This document shows, piece by piece, positions 15,433 through 22,590 of a DNA stretch of 64,000 bases. Below the pieces are notes generated by a model. That model worked only from the letters and a program-made list of their open reading frames with translations, did not search any database and was not told where the DNA came from. The DNA comes from Ruminococcus sp. YRD2003 (GTDB taxonomy: Bacteria > Bacillota > Clostridia > Oscillospirales > Ruminococcaceae). The translations under genes were made by a program, and so were the position numbers. Position 1 is the first letter of the stretch. Each line of letters opens with the position of its first letter. Location of the stretch: the NCBI GenBank assembly GCA_900109435.1, contig FNZT01000003.1, forward strand, positions 62,001 to 126,000, written 5' to 3'.

Positions 15433-15672
15433 GTGAAAAGGATCAAAGAAGCGTGTATCTGCCAGACACTTCATTTTATGCTGAAAGAAGATGTCGGCCA
15501 TGACTACGCCGTAAAGCTCGTTAAAGACGAGATTGAAAAGTACAAGGCGGGACTTGATAAAAACAAGACTAAGTACAAGATCGTTGAGGAAACAGAACAG
15601 CCTGACGGCTCTGTTATCATGAAGATCATCAAGCAGCACAACGCTGCTCCTGTCGGCTCTTATCTCGACTGA
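15433..15672 (+). CDS. Small conserved mobile-element protein, 79 aa
   Basis: GTG start with GGAGG eight bases upstream. A small charged helical N-terminal half (KRIKEACICQTLHFMLKED, then YAVKLVKDEIEKYKAG) and a beta-like C-terminal half ending in a QxxGSVIMKIIKQ strand. Proteins of this kind recur near relaxase genes of clostridial integrative elements; function unknown. It marks the left part of the mobilizable element at 15.3-20.4 kb. Probably real despite decay around it, because promoter, ribosome site and reading frame are all intact. Confidence 0.65.
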   Translation: MKRIKEACICQTLHFMLKEDVGHDYAVKLVKDEIEKYKAGLDKNKTKYKIVEETEQPDGSVIMKIIKQHNAAPVGSYLD

Positions 15673-15677
15673 TACAA

Positions 15678-15836
15678 TTACATATCATCAAAAACAGCGT
15701 GTGGCTTGCCTACCTTCTGCGCACCTGCAAGGACGTACAATCCCTGCGTAAGAAGTCCATCAATGATGAACTCCTTCGGTTTGAATACTGTAGACAGTAT
15801 TTCTTCTGCGGTTTTCGTCTGTAACACATTACTCAT
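15678..15836 (-). pseudogene. Truncated RepA-like AAA ATPase (N-terminal fragment)
   Basis: Read on the minus strand from ATG at 15836 after AAAGGAGG, 52 codons give a start typical of AAA_25/RepA-type helicase-like ATPases of mobile elements: KTAEEILSTVFKPKEFIIDG then LYVLAGAQKVGKP. The Walker A should continue GKS/T; here the Ser is replaced by Pro and the frame ends 10 codons later. Only the first ~50 of the usual 300-400 residues remain, so it is inactive. An upstream start-TTG frame (LPDTAHTNSLHEQ..., from about 15933) with its own GGAGG overlaps it and may have been a leader gene. Confidence 0.65.
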
Positions 15837-15861
15837 AGCATTCCTCCTTTCTCATAAGATC

Positions 15862-15934
15862 CCCGACACAGCCAACAGCTTTTTTCGTTACGGGCAACTG
15901 CTCGTGCAAACTATTTGTATGGGCTGTGTCGGGC
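15862..15934. repeat. 12-bp inverted repeat with 48-base spacer
   Basis: CCCGACACAGCC at 15862-15873 and GGCTGTGTCGGG at 15922-15933, flanking the leader of the truncated ATPase. It could be a replication/regulatory site or an RNA stem. Confidence 0.6.
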
Positions 15935-15961
15935 AATTCGTCACCTCCTTCTACAGTGAAA

Positions 15962-15995
15962 CAAAAGCGCCGCAGCTGAATTAACAACTGCGGCG
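15962..15995 (-). terminator. Hairpin terminator upstream of the truncated ATPase
   Basis: On the minus strand CGCCGCAG, 12-base loop, CTGCGGCG then CTTTTGTTT. It lies before the GGAGGTGAC site of the ATPase leader, so it may be an attenuator or the end of a lost upstream gene. Confidence 0.5.
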
Positions 15996-16160
15996 TTCAT
16001 GTCCCTCTAATATATATTATGGGAACTTTTTTTCATTTGCATAAAATGTGGAGACATTTATTTTTCGTTTTCGGAGACATTTTTTCTTGCCGATATATCG
16101 TAATATGAGTTTTATCACATATTCATAATGCAGTACAAGAAATTTTGTTCGGTTTGACTA

Positions 16161-16189
16161 TTGCAAGCAGAACATATGTGTGATATAAT
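16161..16189 (+). promoter_or_regulatory. Promoter of the relaxase remnant
   Basis: TTGCAA, 17 bases, TATAAT, 39 bases before the ATG at 16229. Upstream (16049-16085) two direct copies of GGAGACATTT, 23 bases apart, resemble the internal repeats at some insertion-sequence ends. Confidence 0.5.
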
Positions 16190-16228
16190 ATATAAAAAAC
16201 ATTTGTTCTCATTGTTAGGAGGCATACC

Positions 16229-17269
16229 ATGCAAGGATACATTGATGTGATCGTTAAGTCATGGCTGGCAAGCGGCTACAAAATAGAGCCTGCACTTGCT
16301 CATAAGATAGCTGTTGAGTTTGCGGAGCGAGCCTTCCCCGGTCACGAAGTTGTAGTGGCAACTCACATCGACGCTGACCATATCCATTCGCACTTCGTAC
16401 TCAATGCAGTCAATGCTGACACAGGTTTGAAGTACCACTCTAACAAGTTCACACTGCAAGACCTTCGGCATCTCAGCGATGAAATTTGTCAGAAGTACGG
16501 AGTGACAACTCTCAGCAAACCTGAGATACACAAGCAGAGCAACGGTATAACCAACGGAGAGTATCGTGTTGCAATGCGAGGTGAGAGCTGGAAAATGAAT
16601 CTCATAAATACAATAGATACGGTCATGAAAAGAGCAAAGTCCAAGAAACAATTCCGCTTCTACATGAAGCAGTGTGGCTACGATGTCAAATGGGAAGACA
16701 GCCGAAAGTACATCACATATACTTGTCCAAACGGCAGAAGATGCCGCGACAATAAATTGCACGAAGCGAAATACAGGAAGGAGAATATGGAATATGAATT
16801 CGAAATACGAAGAAGCGAAAGAAGCCTCCAAGCAGAATATGCAGGAGACACAGGACATACCAACTATGGTCTGCGTCCAGGAACACAACTGGCTGGCGCT
16901 GATCTCGCAGTTGAAACTTCTGACAGATACAATGTTCGATATCAAGGCTCAGACAGACGAGACAATGACATATGCACAGATGAAACAGTACCTGCAAAAT
17001 CAGCGGACGATAACAATCAGCTGCTGGAACAGGGAAAGGAGATTCAGGAGCAGACGTCACAGAACGTGACGGCAGAGGTATCGAAGCTGGATCAGGCGGC
17101 GAAGGACCTCGTCTCACAGGCTGGGAGGCTGAACGAGCAGACCTTATCGCAGCTGAAATGCTCCGAAGAGCAGAGCAGAAGTCACGGCTTCAGACTGCTC
17201 CGACTGGTGGTGCTGATAGAGTTTCTGCACCTGATATCGTCGGTGGCATTGCTGCTATGGCTTCGATAA
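16229..17269 (+). pseudogene. N-terminally truncated MobA/VirD2-type relaxase, frameshift-fused to the next gene
   Basis: Relaxases nick the transfer origin. Motif III, the metal-binding HIDADHIHSHFVLN, is intact near residues 46-59 and a relaxase core follows to about residue 190 (SRKYITYTCPNGRRCRDNKL). The ~70 residues that normally precede, with the catalytic Tyr of motif I, are missing; translation begins at a new ATG after AGGAGG. From about residue 190 to 258 the frame runs out of register over the next gene (ATG at 16794); past about 17000 it matches that gene's natural C-terminus, including the membrane segment near 325-345. The 346-codon frame is therefore a fusion of a truncated relaxase with its neighbour and should be unable to nick DNA. 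Confidence 0.75.
16794..17269 (+). pseudogene. Coiled-coil membrane protein of the mobilization module, frameshifted
   Basis: Starts at ATG 16794 after GAAGGAG inside the relaxase tail. The first ~70 codons (NSKYEEAKEASKQNMQ, then LISQLKLLTDTMFDIKAQ) belong to one frame; a shift near 17000 moves the continuation (NQLLEQGKEIQEQTS, LDQAAKDLVSQAGRL) into the relaxase frame, ending in a hydrophobic helix LLRLVVLIEFLHLISSVALL. Joined, they give the helical coiled-coil plus C-terminal membrane anchor seen downstream of relaxases in related elements. The role in family members is unknown; presumably it tethers the relaxosome. Confidence 0.6.
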
Positions 17270-17385
17270 TTGAGGACGAGCCTGAGCCTACTAACGATAC
17301 CGAATACGCACGTGAGCACGTTGACCGCAAGGCTCTCGCCGAGGAACGAGAGCGAAAGGAAGCTCACGGAATACACATGGGATAA
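17158..17385 (+). CDS. Short frame, possible relaxase C-terminal tail, 75 codons
   Basis: Lies in the third frame over the end of the coiled-coil gene. Its second half (SIIEDEPEPTNDTEYAREHV, then DRKALAEERERKEAHGIHMG) is charged and resembles the basic tails that end MobA-type relaxases in gut Clostridia, where a DRK...RKEKE..GH pattern is common. No ribosome site precedes its ATG. It is probably a displaced fragment of the decayed mobilization gene, not an independent protein. Confidence 0.35.
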   Translation: MLRRAEQKSRLQTAPTGGADRVSAPDIVGGIAAMASIIEDEPEPTNDTEYAREHVDRKALAEERERKEAHGIHMG

Positions 17386-17633
17386 GCTATGACTCCCTGA
17401 ATCAGGGACTCAACTAACTCAGAGGTAAAACGCCCGTGAGTTATTATTCAGAGCTCGAATACCGTAACGGTACTTGAAGTCTCAAAACAGGAGTGCACTC
17501 AGTCCTACCTCGGGAGCGAGTTTCCGAAATGGACACCCCTTTGAAATGAACGCTGAACGAAATGTTCACCGTGCTGCACTCGCACTGATTCGGGGCAGGT
17601 GTGAACGACTCGTTCGGTCAGTAGACGAAGTAA

Positions 17634-17740
17634 CAAAACGTGACGGCATCTCAATCACCAAAGGGTGTCCCAAAACGTGACAGCCTTTGTAATAAGGGTA
17701 TCGTGAAAGCTGATACCCTTGTAGTGGTTGTGCTCGGTAT
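17634..17740. other. Candidate origin of transfer (oriT) region
   Basis: Gene-free stretch after the mobilization genes. It has two copies of CAAAACGTGAC (17634, 17671), then the inverted repeat AAGGGTATC / GATACCCTT (17694-17720) followed by GTAGTGGTTGTGCTC. An inverted repeat next to a conserved unpaired segment is the layout of MOBP-type oriT sites. The rest of 17386-17794 holds small hairpins (ACTCCCTGAATCAGGGACT; ACCGTAACGGT) but no gene I can support. Confidence 0.4.
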
Positions 17741-17824
17741 CAACAGCCAACATTCGTCCAGTCTGATGAATAGACTTCGTCCGAGAGCTGTGGTATGATT
17801 GTTGGTCAGGAGGTGACCGCGGCG

Positions 17825-18103
17825 ATGAAGTTGCAGGATTTATACTACGGGAACGTCATACCGTGTCAGCACGATGTGAGGAAGGACTCCGACTACGCAA
17901 AGCGAAGTCTGGAGCTCCTCGAGATGTGCGACAGACTGGAGAAACGGCTGTCGGCTGACGATAAGAAGCTGCTGAACGAGATAACGGATATGCAGGGAAT
18001 GCTGTCCGAAACGATGGCAGCGGAGAGCTACATACAAGGTTTTCGAGACTGCGCCGAGCTTGTCATAGATGTGATGTTCGGCAGTAGTGAGAACCTGAAA
18101 TAA
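17825..18103 (+). CDS. DUF6809-like mobile-element protein, 92 aa
   Basis: Starts at ATG 17825 after CAGGAGGTGAC. A helical protein beginning KLQDLYYGNVIP and ending TMAAESYIQGFRDCAELVIDVM, the pattern of DUF6809 proteins found in phages and integrative elements of Clostridia: a repeated core DRLEKRLSADDKKLLNEI, then a Gly-Phe-Arg near the end. The function of the family is unknown. It lies between the candidate oriT and the excisionase, and a terminator follows it. Confidence 0.7.
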   Translation: MKLQDLYYGNVIPCQHDVRKDSDYAKRSLELLEMCDRLEKRLSADDKKLLNEITDMQGMLSETMAAESYIQGFRDCAELVIDVMFGSSENLK

Positions 18104-18125
18104 CAACATAACAATCAAATGGAGA

Positions 18126-18148
18126 GGGTACGGTAAAACACCGTACCC
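18126..18148 (+). terminator. Terminator after the DUF6809-like gene
   Basis: GGGTACGGT, 5-base loop, ACCGTACCC (9-bp perfect stem) then ATTTTC, 23 bases after the stop. Confidence 0.7.
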
Positions 18149-18267
18149 ATTTTCGTATCAAAGGGGGCGGCTAACCACCGCTCTCTTAATTATTCAAAAG
18201 GAGAAATGTAAAATGAACAATGCAGATCATACGAGAAACACAAGCGAAAGAATAACAGGAGGAACGA

Positions 18268-18483
18268 ATGAGATATACAGAAATGTTCAGAAACGAACCA
18301 GACGTGCTGACTGTCCCAGAGGCGGCAAAGCTGCTCCGCATTGGAAAGAATCAGGCTTACGAGCTCGTGAAAAATGGAAGTCTCGGAGCAATAAGGCTGG
18401 GCAAGAAGATAATTATTCCGAAGCCCGCTCTTGTTGACTTCTGCCGAAACGAGAGAAACTATTTAGTGCTTCTGCCGAAATGA
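18268..18483 (+). CDS. xis: Excisionase/HTH_17 DNA-binding protein
   Basis: A 71-residue winged-helix protein. The HTH_17 core is clear: DVLTVPEAAKLLRIGKNQAY, then ELVKNGSLGAIRLGKKIII (about residues 12-52). Such proteins act as recombination directionality factors that help the integrase excise the element. ATG after CAGGAGG. A second frame (MNNADHTRNTSERITGG, from 18213, with AAAGGAG) overlaps its start and may be a leader or leftover. The integrase gene lies 95 bases downstream in the same direction. Confidence 0.88.
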   Translation: MRYTEMFRNEPDVLTVPEAAKLLRIGKNQAYELVKNGSLGAIRLGKKIIIPKPALVDFCRNERNYLVLLPK

Positions 18484-18578
18484 GGTGAAAGGTATGGATT
18501 TTTCGGGAGAAGTGTGGTATTGTTGTCGTGACGAAAGTCACGATAAGGAACGATTTGGGAATTGAAAGGAGGATGCCA

Positions 18579-19766
18579 ATGAAAATAACCACAGGACATT
18601 TGGCTGAGAAAAGCGGCAAATGGTATGCCGTTATAAACTTATACGATGCCGACGGCAAGCGCCACGAAAAGTGGCGCTCCCTCGGACTGGACGCAAAGAA
18701 AGGCACCAAGACCGAAGCCAACCACCGTCTGAACGAGGTGCTGGAGCAGTACAATCTCGGTGACCAGTACCTGCACGAAGGAATGTCGAGAGCCGACAAG
18801 GAGCGCAACCGCATAGCTGATATGCGAGTTGAGGACTACCTTGCGGAGTGGCTGGAGTCCTACAAGGGCAACATCACGAAGTCCACATACACAAGCTACA
18901 AGCGGTACATGGACGTACACATGATACCATTCTTCAAAAAGCTGAAGATAAAGGTCAAGGAGATAACCGGCGACGAGATAAACGAGTACTACGCTTACCT
19001 CAGAGCCAAAGGTCTGAAAGGCACAAGCTGTCAGCGGCACCATTCGCTCCTGCACCTTGCATTCAAGTCTGCTATGAAAAGACGTATCATTCCGACAAAT
19101 CCCGTCGATCAGGCTGACCGCCCGAAGTCGGTGCAGTTCATCGGAAACTACTATAACGCTGAGGAGATAAAGCAGCTCATCGACTGCACAAAGGACGATC
19201 CGCTGCACATCGTCATCATTATAGCTGCCTATTACGGACTCCGCCGCAGCGAGGTCATCGGACTTAAGTGGTCAGCGGTGGACTTCGTAGGCAAGACCAT
19301 AAGCATCAAGCACAAAGTCTTGCAGGACGAGGACGGAGTGGCAGGCTACGATGTTATGAAAACGAAATCGTCGTACAGAACGCTTCCGCTGATACCCGTA
19401 GTCGAGCAGGCTCTCATCGCCGAGCGTGAGCATCAGGCTGAGATGAAGAAGGCATTCGGCAGAGGATACTGCAAGAAGTACGAGGACTACATCTGCGTAG
19501 ACGCTGTTGGAGAGCTGATACGTCCCAACTATGTGTCGGACCACTTCCCGATAGTGCTTCGTAAGAACGGTCTGCGGAAGATACGATTCCATGACCTGCG
19601 GCATAGTTGTGCCAGTCTGCTCCTTGCAAACGGAGTGCAGATGAAGCTGATACAGGAGTGGCTGGGTCACAGCGACATAGGTACGACCAGCAACGTGTAC
19701 AGCCATGTGGACAGCGAAAGCAAGAAGCTGAGTGCGGAGGCGATAGAAAGAGCGCTCGGAGCGTAA
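18579..19766 (+). CDS. int: Tyrosine-type site-specific integrase of the element
   Basis: A 395-residue phage/Tn916-like integrase. An N-terminal arm-binding-like region (1-70), SAM-like core-binding domain (about 80-175) and C-terminal catalytic domain (190-390) with R222 (YYGLRRSE), H338 and R341 (FHDLRHSC), H364 (LGHSDIGTT) and Tyr374 (NVYSHVD). All catalytic residues are present, so it looks functional although the mobilization genes around it are decayed. The ATG at 18579 is six bases after AAAGGAGG; an upstream GTG at 18528 lacks a site. It probably integrated and excised this element; tRNA-Ser lies 650 bp away, but I could not find a duplicated tRNA end as attL. Confidence 0.92.
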   Translation: MKITTGHLAEKSGKWYAVINLYDADGKRHEKWRSLGLDAKKGTKTEANHRLNEVLEQYNLGDQYLHEGMSRADKERNRIADMRVEDYLAEWLESYKGNITKSTYTSYKRYMDVHMIPFFKKLKIKVKEITGDEINEYYAYLRAKGLKGTSCQRHHSLLHLAFKSAMKRRIIPTNPVDQADRPKSVQFIGNYYNAEEIKQLIDCTKDDPLHIVIIIAAYYGLRRSEVIGLKWSAVDFVGKTISIKHKVLQDEDGVAGYDVMKTKSSYRTLPLIPVVEQALIAEREHQAEMKKAFGRGYCKKYEDYICVDAVGELIRPNYVSDHFPIVLRKNGLRKIRFHDLRHSCASLLLANGVQMKLIQEWLGHSDIGTTSNVYSHVDSESKKLSAEAIERALGA

Positions 19767-19774
19767 AAGTAAAA

Positions 19775-19800
19775 GCCACTGAACAGTGATGTTCAGTGGC
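19775..19800. terminator. Bidirectional hairpin between integrase and 19813 gene
   Basis: GCCACTGAAC, 6-base loop, GTTCAGTGGC, a perfect 10-bp stem between convergent genes. On the minus strand it is followed by TTTTACTTTTA. Confidence 0.75.
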
Positions 19801-19812
19801 TAATACAGAAAA

Positions 19813-20346
19813 CTATGGTCGATTCTTAAATGGATGTTCAGCACTGTCGGCACGAACATCAAGGTATCTTGCGAAATTATCAGTACTCTCCCAATTGATC
19901 CAGTTTTCTTCCAGCGTTTCGAGAAAATACCATACATCATCATCTGAGAGATCAAGTGAGTCACCAAATATTGGATTTTCATCTAACCAATCATAATACT
20001 GGTATTCGATATCCATTATATCTTCTTTAACGCCATTATCCCAATAAAACTTCGAGACGTAAATGTGATTTTCTTCTACAAGATACCATATAACATCATG
20101 AAAATTTTCAATAAGACGGGTAATGCAGGTAATTGGATAAAACCACCTTTGACAGTACTTCAGCTCATAAGTATCGTCTGCAATCTTTGCAACCAAAACA
20201 TTTCGAGCTTCACGATCATCATAATCAACGTCCAAGATTTTATGGAACGATATAATTGAATGCGACGGGTTCGTTGGACTATCCATTACGATCTTATCAA
20301 AGACTTCTTGACTGCATATTATTTTACTCCAAACATAATTCGACAT
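19813..20346 (-). CDS. Hypothetical acidic protein, 177 aa, possible element cargo
   Basis: Soluble, acidic, very rich in Asp, Trp and Tyr (YWDNGVKEDIMDIEYQYYDW), with no signal peptide, membrane segment or recognised motif. ATG preceded by GGTGGTGA. It lies between the integrase and the tRNA-Ser gene, at the usual cargo position of small integrative elements, and points the opposite way. It is more AT-rich than its neighbours, which supports acquisition by transfer. Cargo identity, such as an immunity or defence protein, cannot be deduced. Confidence 0.65.
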   Translation of the reverse strand: MSNYVWSKIICSQEVFDKIVMDSPTNPSHSIISFHKILDVDYDDREARNVLVAKIADDTYELKYCQRWFYPITCITRLIENFHDVIWYLVEENHIYVSKFYWDNGVKEDIMDIEYQYYDWLDENPIFGDSLDLSDDDVWYFLETLEENWINWESTDNFARYLDVRADSAEHPFKNRP

Positions 20347-20361
20347 AAAATCACCACCTAA

Positions 20362-20393
20362 TAAAAAGTTCCGCCTCTCAAAAAGGCGGAACT
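20362..20393 (-). terminator. Terminator of the tRNA-Ser transcript
   Basis: On the minus strand AGTTCCGCCT, loop, AGGCGGAACT then TTTTTATT; 25 bases past the tRNA 3' end. Confidence 0.8.
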
Positions 20394-20417
20394 ACGCGGA
20401 ATACTCCGCATTTGGCT

Positions 20418-20506
20418 TGGCGCAGTGGGTGGGATTCGAACCCACGTCCCTCAAGGGGCATCATGATTTCGAGTCATGTCCGTTATGACCACTTCGATAC
20501 CACTGC
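20418..20506 (-). tRNA. tRNA-Ser(CGA)
   Basis: Read on the minus strand: acceptor GCAGTGG / CCACTGC, discriminator G and encoded CCA, 89 nt in total with the long variable arm of a class II tRNA. The anticodon loop CTCGAAA between CATGA and TCATG gives anticodon CGA, reading UCG Ser codons. The T loop GGTTCGAATCC is canonical. It flanks the right side of the mobilizable element. Confidence 0.95.
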
Positions 20507-20608
20507 AAAATTACTTATATATTATATCATCTCTAAAAAAAAAAATCAAGTCTTTTTATAAAAAATAAAAATATAACAAAATCCGTCATGATTTTTCTTA
20601 TTCGTTTA

Positions 20609-20637
20609 TTGACAATATCGCCGCTCTGATGTATAAT
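20609..20637 (+). promoter_or_regulatory. smpB promoter
   Basis: TTGACA, 17 bases, TATAAT; only 22 bases separate it from the ATG, which is preceded by AGGAGATGAG. Confidence 0.8.
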
Positions 20638-20659
20638 TAACAGGATAGGAGATGAGAAA

Positions 20660-21124
20660 ATGCGTTCAAAAGGAATAAAAACTATTGCTGAGAACCGTCA
20701 GGCACGCCATGAATATTTCGTGCTGGAGACCTATGAGGCAGGTATAGATCTTGTCGGTACAGAAGTGAAATCTATTCGGCAGGGGAGCGTTAATCTAAAG
20801 GACGCATGGTGCTCGATAGACAGGGGAGAGCTGTTCGTTCGCGGAATGCACATCTCGCCGTATGAAAAGGGTAACATCTTCAACCGTGACCCCATGCGCG
20901 TGCGCAAGCTCCTTATGCATAAGAGAGAGATAAACAAGCTTTTCGGGACGGTGAAGCAGGATGGTCTGTCACTGATACCGTTGAGCATATACTTCAAGGA
21001 CTCCCGTGTAAAAATGCAGGTCGGGCTGTGCAAGGGCAAAAAGCTGTATGACAAGCGTGCAGATGCTGCAAAGCGCGATGCAAAGCGCGAGATAGACAGA
21101 AACATCAAGATCCGCAATCAATGA
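20660..21124 (+). CDS. smpB: SsrA-binding protein SmpB
   Basis: A 154-residue tmRNA-binding protein, essential partner of trans-translation: it delivers tmRNA to ribosomes stalled on broken mRNA. The OB-fold begins [20 protein letters not shown] and contains the signature [18 protein letters not shown] (about 33-50); the C-terminal tail [20 protein letters not shown] is the lysine-rich segment that enters the decoding centre. Normal length. The tmRNA gene itself is not in this window. A hairpin with a short T tract separates it from the next gene. Confidence 0.97.
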   Translation: MRSKGIKTIAENRQARHEYFVLETYEAGIDLVGTEVKSIRQGSVNLKDAWCSIDRGELFVRGMHISPYEKGNIFNRDPMRVRKLLMHKREINKLFGTVKQDGLSLIPLSIYFKDSRVKMQVGLCKGKKLYDKRADAAKRDAKREIDRNIKIRNQ

Positions 21125-21130
21125 CATCTC

Positions 21131-21160
21131 AGCTGAACAGCAATGACTGTTCAGCTTCTT
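21131..21160 (+). terminator. Terminator between smpB and the SGNH gene
   Basis: AGCTGAACAG, 6-base loop, CTGTTCAGCT then TCTTTAT, six bases after the smpB stop. The next gene starts 20 bases on, so it may attenuate rather than block transcription. Confidence 0.65.
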
Positions 21161-21179
21161 TATATTCAAGGAGAATACT

Positions 21180-22178
21180 ATGATCAAACGAGTTTTTACA
21201 GTGGCTGCCACGTTTTTATCGGCAATAACACTGACAGCCTGTAGTCTTACTGCACGTGATATTCATGAGGTCACGCACAGGACAGAGGTCCCTCCGAAAA
21301 TGCTGTTTCTCGGTGACTCGATACCCGCGGGTTACGGACTTGACGGCTACTCAAAGGATGACCTGTACCAATGTCGTTCGTATCCGAATATTCTTGCTGA
21401 AAAGTACGAGAAGGAGATAGGAAGTGAATGTGGTCACGAAATGACGAATAAGGCTGTTTCGGGAGCCACATCATACGACCTGCTTGAACTTGTGAACAGC
21501 GGCACATTAGACGACGACCTGTCAGACTGTGATGCTATTGTCATATCCATAGGCGGAAACGACCTTCTTGGACTGATTTTTGACCTGTTTAATGAAATTG
21601 GTTATTCACCCGACAGCGGTTCTTTTGACTATAAGAAAATAGACATTCTTGGTGCGGCAGACAAACTCGCGTCGATGAGCGGGAAGGCTGATGACGCACT
21701 TGCGGGTTTTGAAACCAATCTCCCGAAGATAACGGATGCGATATCCTCACGTACTGATGCGGTCCTTTATGTTCAAACTTTGTACGACCCTCTCGAATAC
21801 TACTCTAATATCCCGAAGATACCCGAGTTTTCGGCACAGAAGATAGGAAAGCTCAATGATATTATCAGGGAGCATTCTGTCGGAGTGTACAGTGTCGTCG
21901 ATGTTGCAGAGAGATTTGAGGGGCAGGCGGACATCGTCACAAATATTAAGGACTTCGATATTCATCCCAATTATCTCGGACACCAGCTGATAGCCGACGA
22001 GATAGACGAAGCATTCCGTGTGACGGGCTTCAGTTATACTACAGAGGAATACGGCGAACAATACCTTACGCGTACAGGATATGCCGCCATAATAGCAGGT
22101 GTTGTGCTTGGAGCCATTGCACTGAGTGCTCCTGTTTTTATAGTAGGACGAACAGTCAAAAAAGAAAAGGAAGAGTAA
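21180..22178 (+). CDS. SGNH/GDSL-family hydrolase, lipoprotein with C-terminal membrane helix
   Basis: A 332-residue exported esterase-like protein. Lipobox LTAC (Cys21). SGNH blocks: block I FLGDSIPAGYG (Ser47), block III GGND (125-128), block V DIHPNYLGH (Asp260, His262). Family members deacylate lipids or carbohydrate esters. After the catalytic domain a hydrophobic segment (about 303-324) and basic tail RTVKKEKEE form a second anchor, which is unusual for a lipoprotein. The substrate is unknown; deacetylation of wall or plant polysaccharide is possible. Repeat copies C1 and C2 follow its stop codon. Confidence 0.87.
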   Translation: MIKRVFTVAATFLSAITLTACSLTARDIHEVTHRTEVPPKMLFLGDSIPAGYGLDGYSKDDLYQCRSYPNILAEKYEKEIGSECGHEMTNKAVSGATSYDLLELVNSGTLDDDLSDCDAIVISIGGNDLLGLIFDLFNEIGYSPDSGSFDYKKIDILGAADKLASMSGKADDALAGFETNLPKITDAISSRTDAVLYVQTLYDPLEYYSNIPKIPEFSAQKIGKLNDIIREHSVGVYSVVDVAERFEGQADIVTNIKDFDIHPNYLGHQLIADEIDEAFRVTGFSYTTEEYGEQYLTRTGYAAIIAGVVLGAIALSAPVFIVGRTVKKEKEE

Positions 22179-22193
22179 CAAATAGGGGAGCGA

Positions 22194-22292
22194 GAGGAGA
22201 GCCCCCTCGGGCATTTTCGTGGGCTACCGAATACGTAACGCAAGAATACGGCTCGGCAGCCCGCTTTTTCCGTTAAGGGAAGTGCACAGAGG
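22194..22292 (+). repeat. Interspersed 3'-UTR repeat, copy C1
   Basis: GAGGAGAGCCCCCTC, then GTGGGCTACCGA...CTCGGCAGCCCGC (stem with one mismatch), then TTTTTCCGTTAAGGGAAGTG and CACAGAGG. It begins 16 bases after the SGNH stop, in sense orientation. Confidence 0.88.
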
Positions 22293-22387
22293 GGAGCCCC
22301 CTCGGGCTGTTTCGCAATATACCGAATATGAGGCGTAACTTTATTACACGGTAGCCCGCTTTTTCTGTTAAGGGAAGTGCACAGAGG
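22288..22387 (+). repeat. Interspersed 3'-UTR repeat, copy C2, tandem with C1
   Basis: Starts in the shared CAGAGG of C1 (GAGGGGAGCCCCCTCGGGC) and ends with TTTTTCTGTTAAGGGAAGTG and CACAGAGG. Its central hairpin is degraded (ATACCGAATATG...ACGGTAGCCC), similar to copy A, so it is an older copy than C1. Confidence 0.85.
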
Positions 22388-22415
22388 GCGGCAATACCTT
22401 AACAAGCATACTCGG

Positions 22416-22450
22416 TTACCGAGCCTGAAATCATGGGCTCGGTAATTTTA
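22416..22450 (+). terminator. Terminator after the tandem repeats
   Basis: TTACCGAGCC, 9-base loop, GGGCTCGGTAA then TTTTATG. The stem shares the ACCGAG/CTCGGT core of the repeat family. Confidence 0.75.
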
Positions 22451-22518
22451 TGCCATGATTTCGCCAAATGAAGATCTATCCGAGTCAAGATAATAAAAGC
22501 GAAGCCGGCAAATATTAA

Positions 22519-22547
22519 TTGACAGTCTTACTTATATATGATATAAT
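22519..22547 (+). promoter_or_regulatory. Promoter of the DUF6311-like gene
   Basis: TTGACA, 17 bases, TATAAT, 44 bases before the start codon. Confidence 0.75.
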
Positions 22548-22590
22548 TAGAAAGTTAGCTGTTATAACAGGATAAAACAAGGAGGCAAAA

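Noticed and set aside
16259..16945. 228-codon minus-strand frame over the relaxase remnant
   Set aside because: Ser/Cys-rich shadow of the relaxase frame; no start signal.
20418..20506. tRNA-Ser as the attachment site of the mobilizable element
   Set aside because: Plausible by position, but no second copy of the tRNA 3' end (GTGGGATTCGAACCC) was found at the left side of the element, so attL/attR cannot be claimed.
22194..22387. Tandem repeat copies as rho-independent terminators only
   Set aside because: They contain strong stems, but conservation extends over ~100 bases including loops and tails, far beyond what a terminator needs; a separate terminator follows at 22416.
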